A stretch of DNA of 64,000 bases from Pseudomonas plecoglossicida NBRC 103162 = DSM 15088 (GCF_000730665.1 NZ_BBIV01000014.1:1-64000); one strand, 5' to 3'. Positions 8,828 through 18,780 are shown, numbered from the stretch's first letter. Program-made: numbers and translations. The notes: generated by a model from the letters alone, not told the origin.

Positions 8828-9745
8828 ATGCCCACCCGCCCTATCGATCTGCAGGATCACCGCCTGCGCTACCTGCACCTGAGCCACGAGAAAGGCTCCA
8901 TGCGCGCCGCCGCCGAAACACTGGGCGTCGCCACCTCATCGGTCAGCCGACAGATCGCCCGGCTCGAAGCAGAACTGGGCATCGACCTGGTGCGCCCTGG
9001 CACCCACCGCATCAGCCTGACCTGCGCCGGCGAAGCTGCGGTGGACTACTACGTCGAGCGCCTGCGCCAGCACAGCCAACTGCTCGGCCGCCTGGACGAA
9101 CTGCGCAACCAGCAGCAAGCCTCGACGGTGATCGCGATCGGCGAAGGCCTGCTCGGTGCGCGGGCAATCAATGCGGTGCAGGGCTTTCTCCAAGCCCATG
9201 GCGCGCACAAGACGGAAATCATCAGCGCACCTTCGCTGGAAGTTCAGCGCATGGTCATGGCCGACCAGGCCGACCTGGGCGTGGTCTTCGCGCCCAGCCA
9301 GACGGCCTGCCTGAGCCGCCTGTTCAGCCTGGCGCAGCCACTGCGCCTGATCGTGCACCGCGACAGCCGCCTGGCCGAACGCAGCACCGTCAGCCTCGAA
9401 GACCTCGCCCGCGAATCGCTGGTGCTGCCCGGCCCCAATTTCCGCTTGCGCGAACTGGTGGACGAGGCCTGCAAGGGGCAGGCACTGAGCATCGTGCCAA
9501 CGCTGACCTCCAACTCGCTGGCAGTGATCCTCGACTTCGTCCGCTCGGGCCTGGGGGCGACGGTGCTGGCCGAACTGCCCATCATCGACGAGCTCAAAGG
9601 CGGCACCTTCAAGGCGCTGAGCATCGATTGCGCGCAGATGAACACCACCGATATCCAGATCGTCAGCCGCCGCGGGCGCCCCCTGGACGACCTGACCCGG
9701 GCGCTGGCGAACGAAATGGCCAGGGCGATGCGCCGGGTACTGTGA
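8828..9745 (+). CDS. LysR family transcriptional regulator, probable regulator of the iac-like operon
   Basis: About 305 residues. The N-terminal winged helix-turn-helix reads EKGSMRAAAETLGVATSSVSRQIA in two parts, followed by an effector-binding domain of periplasmic-binding-protein type with ...GLGATVLAELP near the C terminus. ATG 8828 gives the normal LysR start MPTRPIDLQDHRLR; an upstream ATG (8705) would add 41 unrelated residues. It is divergent from iacA. Described iac clusters carry a MarR-type IacR instead, so a LysR regulator here is a difference worth noting. The effector is likely an indolic compound or pathway intermediate, by inference. Confidence 0.8.
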   Translation: MPTRPIDLQDHRLRYLHLSHEKGSMRAAAETLGVATSSVSRQIARLEAELGIDLVRPGTHRISLTCAGEAAVDYYVERLRQHSQLLGRLDELRNQQQASTVIAIGEGLLGARAINAVQGFLQAHGAHKTEIISAPSLEVQRMVMADQADLGVVFAPSQTACLSRLFSLAQPLRLIVHRDSRLAERSTVSLEDLARESLVLPGPNFRLRELVDEACKGQALSIVPTLTSNSLAVILDFVRSGLGATVLAELPIIDELKGGTFKALSIDCAQMNTTDIQIVSRRGRPLDDLTRALANEMARAMRRVL

Positions 9746-9955
9746 GCCTGGCCGCAGGCATGCACCGTTGCGCAAAACGCAACGACATTGACCGTCCCTG
9801 TCATTGAGCCCCTGCCGCCCTGCCTTTAGCGTGCAGCCTTGTAACGCCTAGCCAAAACAACAAAAACAACGTGACAGACAAGCGGGCGCCAGACCTGCTG
9901 CCCAGTTGCACGACTGCCCGGCACTTGTCCTGATCACTCTGCAGGAATCCCCTCC
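9746..9955. promoter_or_regulatory. Intergenic region before the OprD porin with short palindrome
   Basis: This 210-bp gap contains the palindrome TTGCG-caaaa-CGCAA at 9768-9782. The oprD-like gene needs its own promoter or reads through from the LysR gene. AGGAA lies 9 bases before the porin ATG. The palindrome may bind a regulator; which one cannot be told. Confidence 0.35.
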
Positions 9956-11200
9956 ATGGAACTCCGATGGTCCTTGCGTGCGAACGCGTTCTGCCTGTGC
10001 ATGGCCTGCGCCCTGCCCCAGGCCAGCCTGGCCGACGTGGTCGATGACAGCCACCTTGCGGTGAACATCAAGAACCTCTACCTGAACCGCAACTTCACCC
10101 AGGAAAACGCGCCGGTGTCCAAGGTCGGCAACTGGTCCCAGGGCTTCGACCTGCAGTTCGAATCCGGCTATACCGACACGCCGCTGGCGCTGGGCTTCGA
10201 CCTCGACGGGCAGTACGCCGTGCGCCTGGACTCCACCGGCAACGATGGCTCGCTGCCCTTCAGCCGCCATGACCGGCAGACTGCCGACGACTACAGCCGT
10301 GGCGGCGCGACGCTGAAGCTCAAGTACGCCAAGAGCGTGGTGAAGATCGGCGACCAGCGGCCGTTCTACCCGGTCGCCTCGAACGACCCGAGCCGTCAGC
10401 TCGACACCATCTACCAAGGCGCGGTGATCGAGTCGCGCGACATCGACAAACTGACCCTGGTGGGTGGGCGCTTCTGGTCGATCGTCACCCGCGAGTCGTC
10501 CAACCACGAGCGCCTGTACCGCTTCGGCACCTCCGACAGCCAGGACAGCGATGGCCTCGACTTCGCCGGCGCCACCTACGCCGTGACCCCGGATCTGCAG
10601 GGCAGCTACTTCCACGGCGTGCTCAACGACATCTACAAGCAGGACTACGCCGGCATCAAGCACACCCTGCGCTTCGCCGACGGCTACCAGCTGAAGACCG
10701 ACATCGGCTACTTCAACAACCAGGAAGATGGCGCCGCCCGCAGCGGCGCGGTGGACAACCGCGCCTACTACGGCCTGGTGAGCGTGGAGAAGAGCGGCCA
10801 CACGGTTGGCGTCGTCTACCAGCGCATGACCGGCGACACGGTGTTCCCGACCCTCAACGGCTTCGTGCCGCAGCTGTGGCTGCCGAACTGGGGCAGCATC
10901 CCGTTCATCCGCCCGGACGAACGCAGCTGGTCGCTGCGCTACGGCTACAACTTCGCGGCCCTTGGCATTCCGGGTCTCAAGCTGTTCACCCGCTACACCA
11001 AGGGTACCGACGTCGACCGCGGCCAAGGCCTGGCACGGGACGAGGAAAGCGAGCGCGACATCATGTTCAGCTATGTGGTGCAAAGCGGGCCGCTCAAGGA
11101 CCTGGCCTTCGACCTGAAGAACATGCACACCAAGCAGAAGTACGGCAACGACTACGACGAAGTGCGCTTCATCACGTCCTACACCTGGAAGTTCTGGTAG
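9956..11200 (+). CDS. OprD family outer-membrane porin
   Basis: A 414-residue precursor. Residues 1-26 form a signal peptide ending ASLADV, and the mature part has the alternating amphipathic strands and aromatic C-terminal ending (YTWKFW) of an 18-strand porin, with a C-terminal F/W as required for Bam recognition. OprD-family porins such as OpdK, OpdP and BenF take up small carboxylates. Lying between the iac-like operon and the cat genes, it probably admits the indolic or aromatic acid fed to this pathway. It is followed by a clear terminator-like hairpin. Confidence 0.85.
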   Translation: MELRWSLRANAFCLCMACALPQASLADVVDDSHLAVNIKNLYLNRNFTQENAPVSKVGNWSQGFDLQFESGYTDTPLALGFDLDGQYAVRLDSTGNDGSLPFSRHDRQTADDYSRGGATLKLKYAKSVVKIGDQRPFYPVASNDPSRQLDTIYQGAVIESRDIDKLTLVGGRFWSIVTRESSNHERLYRFGTSDSQDSDGLDFAGATYAVTPDLQGSYFHGVLNDIYKQDYAGIKHTLRFADGYQLKTDIGYFNNQEDGAARSGAVDNRAYYGLVSVEKSGHTVGVVYQRMTGDTVFPTLNGFVPQLWLPNWGSIPFIRPDERSWSLRYGYNFAALGIPGLKLFTRYTKGTDVDRGQGLARDEESERDIMFSYVVQSGPLKDLAFDLKNMHTKQKYGNDYDEVRFITSYTWKFW

Positions 11201-11218
11201 ACCCCCACCACCGTTTTT

Positions 11219-11255
11219 GCCCGGGCCTTTCCGTGCGGGGAGGGTTCGGGCTTTT
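11219..11255 (+). terminator. Rho-independent terminator after the OprD porin gene
   Basis: GCCCGGGCC (11219-11227) pairs with GGTTCGGGC (11243-11251), allowing two G-U pairs, with a 15-base loop and TTTT after the stem. It lies 18 bases past the porin stop. Confidence 0.65.
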
Positions 11256-11281
11256 CATTTGCAATCGAAGGAAACCCGTTG

Positions 11282-11908
11282 ATGTCCGACCTCTACGAAC
11301 TGCTCCGCTTCACCCTGCGCGTGCGTACCCCCGCCCAGGCCCTGCCCCGCCTTCAGGCGGCGCTGCAGGACGCAGGTCCTGGCGTGCAGCTGATCGGCTG
11401 CTGGCTCGCGGAGATCGGCCCGCAGAACAGCATTGCCGTGCTGCGCCGCTTCACCGATGCCCAGGCCCAGGCCGCCGAACGCCAGCGCGTGTTGCTCGCC
11501 AGCGATGCGTTCGGTATCGGCGAGTTCATCCTCGAACAATACATGGAGGACTACCGGCTGTTCCCCTTCCTCGAACCCCTGGCCCCCGGCAAGCACGGCC
11601 CGTTCTACGAGCTGCGCGAGTACGACCTGGTCACTTCGGGGCTGGCGCCAACCCTGGCCGGCTGGCGCAAGGCCGTCGGCCCGCGCACCGGAGCGGACTA
11701 CTCCCAGGTCTATGCCGCGTTCTACGCCACCAGCGGCCGGCTGCCGCGCTACTTGCACATCTGGCCCTACGCGAGCCTGGAGCAGCGCCTGGATGTGCGC
11801 ACCCGCGCAGTGCGCGACGGGGTCTGGCCACCGGAAAATTCGGCGCCGCAACTGGAGAAGATGCAGTCGGCGGTCTACCTGCCAGCGCCCTTCTCGCCCC
11901 TCGCCTGA
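11282..11908 (+). CDS. NIPSNAP family protein
   Basis: About 208 residues made of two ferredoxin-like dimeric barrel repeats. YELRFT-like start (YELLRFTLRV) in the first half and FYELREYDLVTSGLAPTLAGW in the second are the hallmarks of NIPSNAP domains. ATG 11282 is used, with AAGGAAA about 9 bases upstream. The biochemical function of bacterial NIPSNAP proteins is mostly unknown; they often sit in aromatic or terpenoid catabolic clusters. Here it lies between the porin and a chemoreceptor, beside the iac-like operon, which suggests an accessory catabolic role. Confidence 0.75.
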   Translation: MSDLYELLRFTLRVRTPAQALPRLQAALQDAGPGVQLIGCWLAEIGPQNSIAVLRRFTDAQAQAAERQRVLLASDAFGIGEFILEQYMEDYRLFPFLEPLAPGKHGPFYELREYDLVTSGLAPTLAGWRKAVGPRTGADYSQVYAAFYATSGRLPRYLHIWPYASLEQRLDVRTRAVRDGVWPPENSAPQLEKMQSAVYLPAPFSPLA

Positions 11909-12034
11909 AGCCGGTATTGCCTCTGCGTGCCAACCTCTTGCCGCTGCCTGCCAATCGGCAGCGCGCCCATACCGCTGGCGGCGACGGCCCGGTAGCCTGC
12001 CGCGAGCCCACCTCGCGTCGCGGAAACCACCGAC

Positions 12035-14176
12035 ATGACCAACGCCTTGAGCATTCACAACAAGATCACCTTGCTCGCCAGCCTGTGCCTGGCCGCCGTT
12101 GTCGTACTCCTCACCGCACTGGCCCTGGCCCAACGCCAGGCCAGTGAGGACCAGGTCAAGCGCAGTGCCAGCGACATGCTGCTGAGCGCTGCGCGAAGCA
12201 ACCTGCGCGCCGAAGGCCAGGCCCAGGCGCTGCATATCCAACAGGGCTTCGACCGTGCCTTGAGCTTCGCCGAAGGCGTAGGCCGCCAGGTCATGCACCT
12301 GCGCCAGCGCGACGCCAACGGCCAGCTGCCCGCAGCCGAGCTGCGCCGCGACCTCACCGAGGTCCTGCGCCAGGCCCTGGCCGGACGACCGGAACTGCTG
12401 GGGCTGTTCATCACCTTCGACCAGAACGCCCTCGACGGCCGTGATGCCGACTTCCCTGGCCAGCTGGAACTGGGCAGCAACGACCAGGGGCGCTTCGCCT
12501 TGTACTGGCTGCAATCGGCCCCCGGCCAGCTACAGGCCGTACCGGGTGACGAGCATCTGCTGGCCGACACCTCGCCCGGCCCCAGCGGCGCGCCGTTCAA
12601 TGCCTTCTTCAGCTGTTCGCGCCAAGCGGCCAAGCCCTGCCTGCTGGAACCCTATGTCGACAGCTCCAGCGGCACCGCGCGGCTGGTGACCAGCCTGACC
12701 CTGCCGCTGCTCGACCAAGGCCGGGTGGTTGCGGTGATCGGCCTGGACATCGACCTGGGCTCGCTGCAGCACGATGCCGAAGCTGCCAGCGCGGCGCTGT
12801 ACCAAGGCCAGGGCGACATCGCCATTGTCAGCTCGGCCGGCCAGCTGGCCGGCGACAGCCGCCAGCCCGAACACCTCGGCGCCTTGCTCAAGGCGCGCCA
12901 CCCCGAGCATGCCGCGGCGATGCTCGACGCGGTTCGCGCAGGCCTTGGGCAGACCTTCGAGGACGCCGACGCCATGCGCATGCTGGTGCCCATCAAGCCG
13001 CTGCCCGATGCCAGCCCGTGGGCGGTGCTGGTCAGCGTGCCAAAGGCGGTGCTCGGCGCACCGGTGAGCGCCCTGCAGGCGCAGATGCGCGAGCAACGCC
13101 TGCGCAGCCTGGCACTGCAGATCGGCCTGGGGCTGAGCATCGCCGTGCTGGGCGTGCTGATGATGTGGCTGATGGCGCGCAGCGTCAGTCGCCCGCTGCT
13201 CAATGTCGCCCACGTGCTGGAGGACATCGCCGAAGGCGAAGGCGACCTGACGCGCCGGCTCGCCTACCCCGGCCGCGATGAACTGGGGCGTCTGAGCCGC
13301 GCCTTCGACCGCTTCCTCGAGCACCTGCAACCGGTGGTCGCGCAGGTCCAGGCCGGTGTGCGCGATACCCGCGACACCGCCGACCAGTCGGCGCGCATCG
13401 CCAGCCAGACCAATGCCGGCATGCAGCAGCAGTTGCGCGAGATCGAGCAGATGGCCGCCGCCTTGCAGCAGATGTCCGCCACCGCCCAGGCCGCGGCCCA
13501 CAGCGCCGCACAAGCGGCCGAGGCAGCGCGCCATGCCGACCAGGCCACCGGCGATGGCATGCAGGTGATCGAGGACGCCAGCCAGGGCATCCAGGCCCTG
13601 GCCCATGACATGAGCGAGGGCATGCAACGCCTGCATGCCCTGGCCAGCAGCGGTGAGCAGATCGGCACGGTGATGGCGGTGATCCTCTCGATCGCCCGGC
13701 AGACCAACCTGCTGGCCCTCAACGCGGCCATCGAGGCGGCCCGCGCCGGTGAAGCCGGCCGAGGCTTTGCCGTGGTCGCCGATGAGGTGCGCGGCCTGGC
13801 CCAGCGTACCCAGGCCTCGGTCGAGGAGATCGGCGCGATCGTCGACAGCCTGCGCAATGGCACCCGCGAGGTGACCCACGCCATGCAGCACAGCCACGAG
13901 CAGGCCCAGGCCAATGCCGAACAGGCCCGTCAGGCCCGCCAGGCGCTGGCGCAGATTCGCCAGGCGGTAAGCGTGATCACCGACATGAACGTGCAGATCG
14001 CCTGCGCCGCCGAACAGCAGAGCAGTGTCGCCGAAGAGGTCAACCGCAACGTCGAAGCGGTGCGCGATGTCACCGCTTCGCTGTCCGGCCAGGCCGAGCG
14101 TTCGGCGGGCATCAGCCAGCAGTTGAACGACTTGGCGTCAGAGCAGCAAGGGCTGATCCAGCGCTTCAAGGCCTGA
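12035..14176 (+). CDS. Methyl-accepting chemotaxis protein with large sensor domain
   Basis: A 713-residue chemoreceptor. TM1 is near residues 10-30, a large periplasmic sensor (about 31-360, Cache-like in length and pattern) follows, TM2 is near 365-385, then HAMP and the signalling domain with the conserved hairpin tip [20 protein letters not shown]. No C-terminal CheR/CheB pentapeptide is seen. The location among indole/catechol genes suggests it senses the pathway substrate, for example an aromatic acid, but no ligand motif proves that. Its last 39 bases overlap the 3' end of the convergent dehydrogenase gene. Confidence 0.85.
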   Translation: MTNALSIHNKITLLASLCLAAVVVLLTALALAQRQASEDQVKRSASDMLLSAARSNLRAEGQAQALHIQQGFDRALSFAEGVGRQVMHLRQRDANGQLPAAELRRDLTEVLRQALAGRPELLGLFITFDQNALDGRDADFPGQLELGSNDQGRFALYWLQSAPGQLQAVPGDEHLLADTSPGPSGAPFNAFFSCSRQAAKPCLLEPYVDSSSGTARLVTSLTLPLLDQGRVVAVIGLDIDLGSLQHDAEAASAALYQGQGDIAIVSSAGQLAGDSRQPEHLGALLKARHPEHAAAMLDAVRAGLGQTFEDADAMRMLVPIKPLPDASPWAVLVSVPKAVLGAPVSALQAQMREQRLRSLALQIGLGLSIAVLGVLMMWLMARSVSRPLLNVAHVLEDIAEGEGDLTRRLAYPGRDELGRLSRAFDRFLEHLQPVVAQVQAGVRDTRDTADQSARIASQTNAGMQQQLREIEQMAAALQQMSATAQAAAHSAAQAAEAARHADQATGDGMQVIEDASQGIQALAHDMSEGMQRLHALASSGEQIGTVMAVILSIARQTNLLALNAAIEAARAGEAGRGFAVVADEVRGLAQRTQASVEEIGAIVDSLRNGTREVTHAMQHSHEQAQANAEQARQARQALAQIRQAVSVITDMNVQIACAAEQQSSVAEEVNRNVEAVRDVTASLSGQAERSAGISQQLNDLASEQQGLIQRFKA

Positions 14177-15148
14177 AGCGAAATGCGGCGCCAGGCCCGC
14201 CTGGCGCACCCGCTGCATCAGCGCGGCCAGGCGCCCATGGCGATAGGCCGGCACATCGACCTGGCGGTAATCGTAGAAGCCCACGCCTTCGCGCAGGCCG
14301 TTGCGCCCTGCCGCCATGTTGTCCAGCACCGCCTGCGGCGCCTGGTAACGCTCGCCCAGGTGCTGGCTGAGGTAGCCCGAGGCGTGGTGCAGGATATCCC
14401 CACCGCCCCAGTCGATGAACTCCAGCAGGCCGAGCACCGAGAAGCGCAGGCCGAAGCCGCTGCGCACCGCCAGGTCGATCTGCTCGGCACTGGCCACGCC
14501 CTCCTCGACCATGCGCGCCGCCTCGTTCATCACCAGGGCTTGCAGCCTCGGCACGATGAAACCGGGGCTCGCATTGCAGACCACCGCCACCTTGCCGATA
14601 CCCTGCAACGTCGCCAACAGCTCGGCGACCACCGTGTCGCAGGTCTGCGCGCTGCGCGAGACTTCCACCAGCGGCATCAGGTGCGCCGGGTTGAGCCAGT
14701 GCGCATTGAGCATGCGCTGCGGGCCAGAAACCATGTGGGCCAGTTCGGTGACCAGGAAGGTCGACGTGGTCGAGGCGATGATGCTGTCCGCCGCGACATG
14801 CCGATCGATCCAGGTCAGCGCCTCGCGCTTGGCCGCCAGCACTTCCGGCACGGCCTCGAATACCAGCCCGCAACCGGCCAGCGCCTGCCCACCGGCCTGC
14901 GGTCCCAGCAGGCGGATGCGCGCCAGCAGCTGCTGGGCCTGCACGCTGCCGATCAGCTCGAGAGCGACCAGGCTGTCGGCCTGGGCCTTGAGATTGCGTT
15001 CTATCGCCTGGAAATAATCGGCCTGGGCGGCGCGCTCCTTGAGGTCGATCAAGCTCACCTGCAGCCCGGCCTGGGCGAAGGCCAAGGCGATGCCCTCGCC
15101 CATGCGCCCGGCACCGACCACGGCAATATGGCGCAGTGGCCCGCTCAT
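14138..15148 (-). CDS. 3-hydroxyacyl-CoA dehydrogenase family NAD-binding protein
   Basis: A 336-residue protein with an N-terminal NAD-binding fold ([19 protein letters not shown], residues 10-28), the [13 protein letters not shown] region, [14 protein letters not shown], which includes the catalytic His-Pro-like segment (here N-P), and a C-terminal helical domain. The family covers 3-hydroxyacyl-CoA and L-gulonate/carnitine dehydrogenases. Its ATG overlaps the stop of the octopine-dehydrogenase-like gene as ATGA, so the two are translationally coupled. Its 3' end runs 39 bp into the chemoreceptor gene on the other strand. The natural substrate is not known. Confidence 0.75.
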   Translation of the reverse strand: MSGPLRHIAVVGAGRMGEGIALAFAQAGLQVSLIDLKERAAQADYFQAIERNLKAQADSLVALELIGSVQAQQLLARIRLLGPQAGGQALAGCGLVFEAVPEVLAAKREALTWIDRHVAADSIIASTTSTFLVTELAHMVSGPQRMLNAHWLNPAHLMPLVEVSRSAQTCDTVVAELLATLQGIGKVAVVCNASPGFIVPRLQALVMNEAARMVEEGVASAEQIDLAVRSGFGLRFSVLGLLEFIDWGGGDILHHASGYLSQHLGERYQAPQAVLDNMAAGRNGLREGVGFYDYRQVDVPAYRHGRLAALMQRVRQAGLAPHFASGLEALDQPLLL

Positions 15149-16245
15149 GCCGCCACCCCGTCCTGCAGCACGGCGGCCATCTGCGCCCGGTCCAGTGCAG
15201 CCAGCCCGAGGTTTTCCAGGGTCCGTCCTTCGCCGTAGAGGTCACGCCCGGTGACGGCCGACGCCAGCGCCAGCAAACCTTCGGCCACGGGCGTCGGCAC
15301 ACCGGCCCAACGGCCGACGGAGACCAGCAGCGACAGGCCCAGGCGCGTGTCTTCAAGCATGTAGCGGTGCTGCTGCAGGTCGATCTTCTCGCGCCAGTCG
15401 CCGCTGTCGGTGAGTTTGCCGTGGGCGCCACGGCCGTACATCCATTCATCGCCCTGGTCGGTGTTGTAGTGGTCGGCCAGCGGGAAGTGCGGCGCCGGGT
15501 AGCCGAGCGCTTCACGCACACGCATACGCTCGCTGTCGAGCTGGCTGGTGACGCGGCGGATCGCCGGCTGGGTGCCTTCGTTGTGAATGTCCCAGGACGG
15601 GAAGTGTTCCAGGGGGCCGGCGTTCATCAGGATCAGTGGTGGGTGGATGACCGGGCCTGCGTTCATCAGCGCACCGCTCAACGCGTCCTCGATCGGCTCG
15701 ACGCTGGGATAGGCCTCGCGCAGCACCGCGAACGCGTGCGCCGCCAGGCGGCTGGGTAGCACGCCCGTCGGCAGGCGCGTGGCGTAGGCACTGATCACCA
15801 GCTGGTCGGGGCCATGCTTGCGTACCAGGTAAGGCAAGGTGCCGGTTTCGGCGAAGGCCACCTCGGCCGTGTTGCCACACTGGCGCATGGCCTTGGCGAA
15901 CAGGTAGCTGCCGAAGGTCCCCGGCGGCAGGAACACCACCTGGCCATCGCGCAGCAACGGCGCCACTTCGGCGGCCAGCGCCTCGTGGGTAGTGGCTGGC
16001 AGCGGAATCACCACCAGCTCGGCACCTTCCAGTGCTTGGGCCAGGTCGCCGACCAGTTGCAGACGCGCGTCCAGCGGCACCTGCCGAGTGCCGCGATAGT
16101 CGCGCACGGTCAGGCTGCCGATGGCCTGCAGCGCCTGCAGCGCCACACTGTCGCGGCGCCACAGACGGGTGTCGTGGCCGCGTTCTGCCATGTCCACAGC
16201 TGCCGCGTAGCAGCCGTGGCCGCCGCCAAGGATAGTCACTTGCAT
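15145..16245 (-). CDS. NAD/NADP octopine/nopaline dehydrogenase family protein
   Basis: A 366-residue dehydrogenase with an N-terminal Rossmann fold (ILGGGHGCYAAAVDMAERGH) and a C-terminal all-helical domain that matches the opine dehydrogenase family, including a likely catalytic H in VIHPPLILMNAGPLEH. Opine dehydrogenases join or split an amino acid and a 2-oxo acid through a secondary amine. GGAG sits 8 bases before the ATG. It forms a two-gene operon with the hydroxyacyl-CoA dehydrogenase-like gene. Whether it makes or degrades an opine-like adduct is not visible. Confidence 0.75.
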   Translation of the reverse strand: MQVTILGGGHGCYAAAVDMAERGHDTRLWRRDSVALQALQAIGSLTVRDYRGTRQVPLDARLQLVGDLAQALEGAELVVIPLPATTHEALAAEVAPLLRDGQVVFLPPGTFGSYLFAKAMRQCGNTAEVAFAETGTLPYLVRKHGPDQLVISAYATRLPTGVLPSRLAAHAFAVLREAYPSVEPIEDALSGALMNAGPVIHPPLILMNAGPLEHFPSWDIHNEGTQPAIRRVTSQLDSERMRVREALGYPAPHFPLADHYNTDQGDEWMYGRGAHGKLTDSGDWREKIDLQQHRYMLEDTRLGLSLLVSVGRWAGVPTPVAEGLLALASAVTGRDLYGEGRTLENLGLAALDRAQMAAVLQDGVAA

Positions 16246-16342
16246 GGGGGTAACTCCGCGTGTTGAGGTAGGCCGATGCTAGCCAGCGCGGGCATTGCCG
16301 ACGCATCCGATCACGCAAACAGGCTACCGATTGCGCAGCTTC

Positions 16343-17302
16343 TCAGCGCTTGAGCGTGTCGGAGGGGCGGCAACCGAAGCGTTGCCGATACTGGCGGGTG
16401 AAATGCGCGGGGCTGTTGATGCCGTATCGCAGCAACACCTCGGTCACGCTGCCCTCGCCTTGTTGCAGCGCCCGGTGCACGGCCAGCAGGCGCCGGTCGC
16501 GGATGTATTCCACTGGTGTCTGGCCAAGGAACTGGCGAAAGCCGTTCTGCAGGGTGCGCACGGAAACGCCACTCAGTGCGCACAGTGTCGACAAGGCCAG
16601 CGGCTGGTCCAGGTGCGCCTCGATGTGGTCGCGTGCCCGGCGCACGTGGCTGGGCAGCGGTGTGCTGGCAGCCTCGCAGAGCACTTGGGAGTAGTTGTGC
16701 GGCAACTGGGTTAGCAACAGTTGCACCAGGTGGTCGGCCAGACCTTGGCGCATCGGCGCCAGGTCAAGGCCCAGGGCGAACAGCCGGCACAGGTAGTCAA
16801 GGGCCAGACCCAGGGCATGCACGCCAGGGTGGCCGGCACCGAGGGGCACCTGGAACGCCAGCGGCTGCCCCAGGCTGCGCCCCAGCAAATGCTGCAAGTG
16901 CAGCTCCAGGGCTTCGCGCGGCATGCTCAGCACCGCGTTGCGGCAGCCGCCACCGGTGACGATGCGGCTGCTGGCGAAGGGCGAGCTGACGCTCAACCCA
17001 CCCGCGCCGACCGCCGCGCGCTGCTGGCCGTCACTGACTTCGCACTGCCCCTGCAAGGTGCTGCGGAACAGGTAGTGGGCACCGCTGCCTTCCAGGCTGA
17101 TTTCCACCGGCGCGCCATAGTCCATTTGCAACAAGGAGGCGCCGGCGAACTCGATGCCGTTGACCTGCAGGTGTGGCGGCGTAGCATCCAACAGCCGCAG
17201 CCGATGCGGGCACAGGTAGCGGGCCAGTTGCACCTGCATCTGCGCCACATCGTGGCAATCGAGCAGCGGGAAGCGCTGCAGCAGCTGGATATCGGCGAGC
17301 AT
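16343..17302 (-). CDS. AraC family transcriptional regulator
   Basis: About 319 residues: an AraC-binding-like sensor domain (residues 1-190) and a C-terminal double helix-turn-helix (LSTLCALSGVSVRTLQNGFR and YGINSPAHFTRQYRQRFG). This domain pair is that of BenR/AntR/XylS-like regulators of aromatic catabolism. ATG 17302 begins 1 base after the MFS transporter stop (17304-17306), so it is read from the same transcript. A longer open frame upstream overlaps the transporter and is rejected. Likely targets are the transporter or cat-linked genes; this is inference. Confidence 0.8.
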   Translation of the reverse strand: MLADIQLLQRFPLLDCHDVAQMQVQLARYLCPHRLRLLDATPPHLQVNGIEFAGASLLQMDYGAPVEISLEGSGAHYLFRSTLQGQCEVSDGQQRAAVGAGGLSVSSPFASSRIVTGGGCRNAVLSMPREALELHLQHLLGRSLGQPLAFQVPLGAGHPGVHALGLALDYLCRLFALGLDLAPMRQGLADHLVQLLLTQLPHNYSQVLCEAASTPLPSHVRRARDHIEAHLDQPLALSTLCALSGVSVRTLQNGFRQFLGQTPVEYIRDRRLLAVHRALQQGEGSVTEVLLRYGINSPAHFTRQYRQRFGCRPSDTLKR

Positions 17303-17303
17303 C

Positions 17304-18662
17304 TCAGGCCTGTACGGGGTGTTCGCGGCCCATGCTCTCACGGAAGCACTTGCAGCCTCTGGCCAGCAGCACGATGGCCAGCAGCGAAGCCACGCAGCTG
17401 ACGATCGACATCGACGAGCCGACCGCCGCCGGTGCACCGAAGTAGCGGTCGGTGATCAGCGCCACCAGGGTGGTGCCAAGACCCAGCCCGAGCAGGTTGC
17501 TGATCAGCAGGAACACGGCCGATACCTGGGCCCGCACCTGGTTCGGCGAGAGGATCTGCATGGCCGCGGTGGAGGCTGGCATCGGGAACGAGGCGAAGAA
17601 CATCGCCGGCACCAGCAAGGTCACCGACAGCCACAGCGGCTCGACCTGCGAATACAGCACGGTCGGCACGATCATGCCCACGGCCCCGATCACCCCGGTG
17701 CGCATGGCCGCATCGCGGTAGCCACGCTTGGCCAGGTGGTCGGTCAGCCAGCCGCCGAACACCACGCCGGTGGTGTTGGCCAGCAGCAGGATGGTGCCGA
17801 GCATGAAGCCGGCCTCTTGCGGGCTCAGGCCGTACTTGCGGATATACAGCGCCGGCGTCCAGCTCATCATGCAGAACAGCGCCATGGCGTAGAACGAGAA
17901 ACCCAGGTAGTGGCAGCCGAAGGTCGCCCGGTGACGGCCGATGAAACGCAGGCCATCGGTGATCCTGACCTTTCGCACCTGGCCATCGGCATCGAGCTGC
18001 GCGCCCTTGCGCTGCGGGTTGCGTACCGTCAGCCAGATCAGCAGGCCGACAATCACCCCCGGCATGCCGACGATGAAGAACGCCAGTTGCCAGGCTTTCA
18101 TGGCACCGAGCACGGCCACTTCGATGGTTTGCGCATCCTTGAGCAAGGTGATCACGTAGCCGCCGACCAGGAAGGCGATACCGCCGCCGACGAACGAGCC
18201 GATCGAGTAGATGCCCACGGCGCGGCCGAGCTTTTCCTTGGGGAACATGTCGCTGAACATCGAGTAGGCCGAGGGCGACAAGGCTGCCTCGCCGACACCG
18301 ACGCCAATGCGCGCCAGGAACATCTGCGCGAAGTTCTTGCTCAGGCCACAGGCAGCGGTGGCGATGCTCCAGAACACTACCCCGAGCGCGATGATGCGTG
18401 GGCGGGAGAAGCGGTCGGCCAGGTAGGCGATGGGCATGCCCATGAAGGCGTAGAACAGCGAGAACGCCAGGCCGTGCAACAGGCTGAACTGGGTATCGCT
18501 GAGCTGCAGGTCGGCCTTGATCGGCTCGATCATCAGGGCCAGGATCTGCCGGTCAACGAACGAGAAGATGTAGGCCACCATGCACAGGATGACCACGTAC
18601 CATTCGTAGATGTAGCGTTTGTTCTGCTGCTTGAGGGGTTGCTCTTGGGTGAGGATCGTCAT
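17304..18662 (-). CDS. MFS transporter (spinster-like), probable aromatic acid importer
   Basis: About 452 residues with twelve hydrophobic segments. The MFS loop 2-3 motif is seen as MGMPIAYLADRFSRP, and GVGVGEAALSPSAYSMFSDMF is typical of the hexuronate/spinster-like branch. ATG 18662 fits (MTILTQEQPL...); the frame extends further without support. It lies downstream of catA in the same direction, separated by the palindrome at 18723-18756. Position suggests uptake of a substrate of the catechol pathway, or of the iac-like pathway. Confidence 0.8.
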   Translation of the reverse strand: MTILTQEQPLKQQNKRYIYEWYVVILCMVAYIFSFVDRQILALMIEPIKADLQLSDTQFSLLHGLAFSLFYAFMGMPIAYLADRFSRPRIIALGVVFWSIATAACGLSKNFAQMFLARIGVGVGEAALSPSAYSMFSDMFPKEKLGRAVGIYSIGSFVGGGIAFLVGGYVITLLKDAQTIEVAVLGAMKAWQLAFFIVGMPGVIVGLLIWLTVRNPQRKGAQLDADGQVRKVRITDGLRFIGRHRATFGCHYLGFSFYAMALFCMMSWTPALYIRKYGLSPQEAGFMLGTILLLANTTGVVFGGWLTDHLAKRGYRDAAMRTGVIGAVGMIVPTVLYSQVEPLWLSVTLLVPAMFFASFPMPASTAAMQILSPNQVRAQVSAVFLLISNLLGLGLGTTLVALITDRYFGAPAAVGSSMSIVSCVASLLAIVLLARGCKCFRESMGREHPVQA

Positions 18663-18722
18663 GCTCGCACCTTTTATTGTTATTGGAATGGTGTATGGCG
18701 GGTGAACTGGCTGGGTTTGTAC

Positions 18723-18756
18723 TGGCCCTATCGCCGGCTTGCCGGCGATAGGGCCA
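18723..18756. terminator. Perfect 16-bp palindrome between catA and the MFS gene
   Basis: Arms at 18723-18738 and 18741-18756 pair without mismatch around a TT loop. The core is the same CCCTATCGCCGGC unit as at 1679-1716. It lies 24 bases past the catA stop and 61 bases before the transporter start, so it can end or dampen the catBCA transcript. Confidence 0.7.
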
Positions 18757-18780
18757 TCACAGACAACACAAAGCTGTAAG

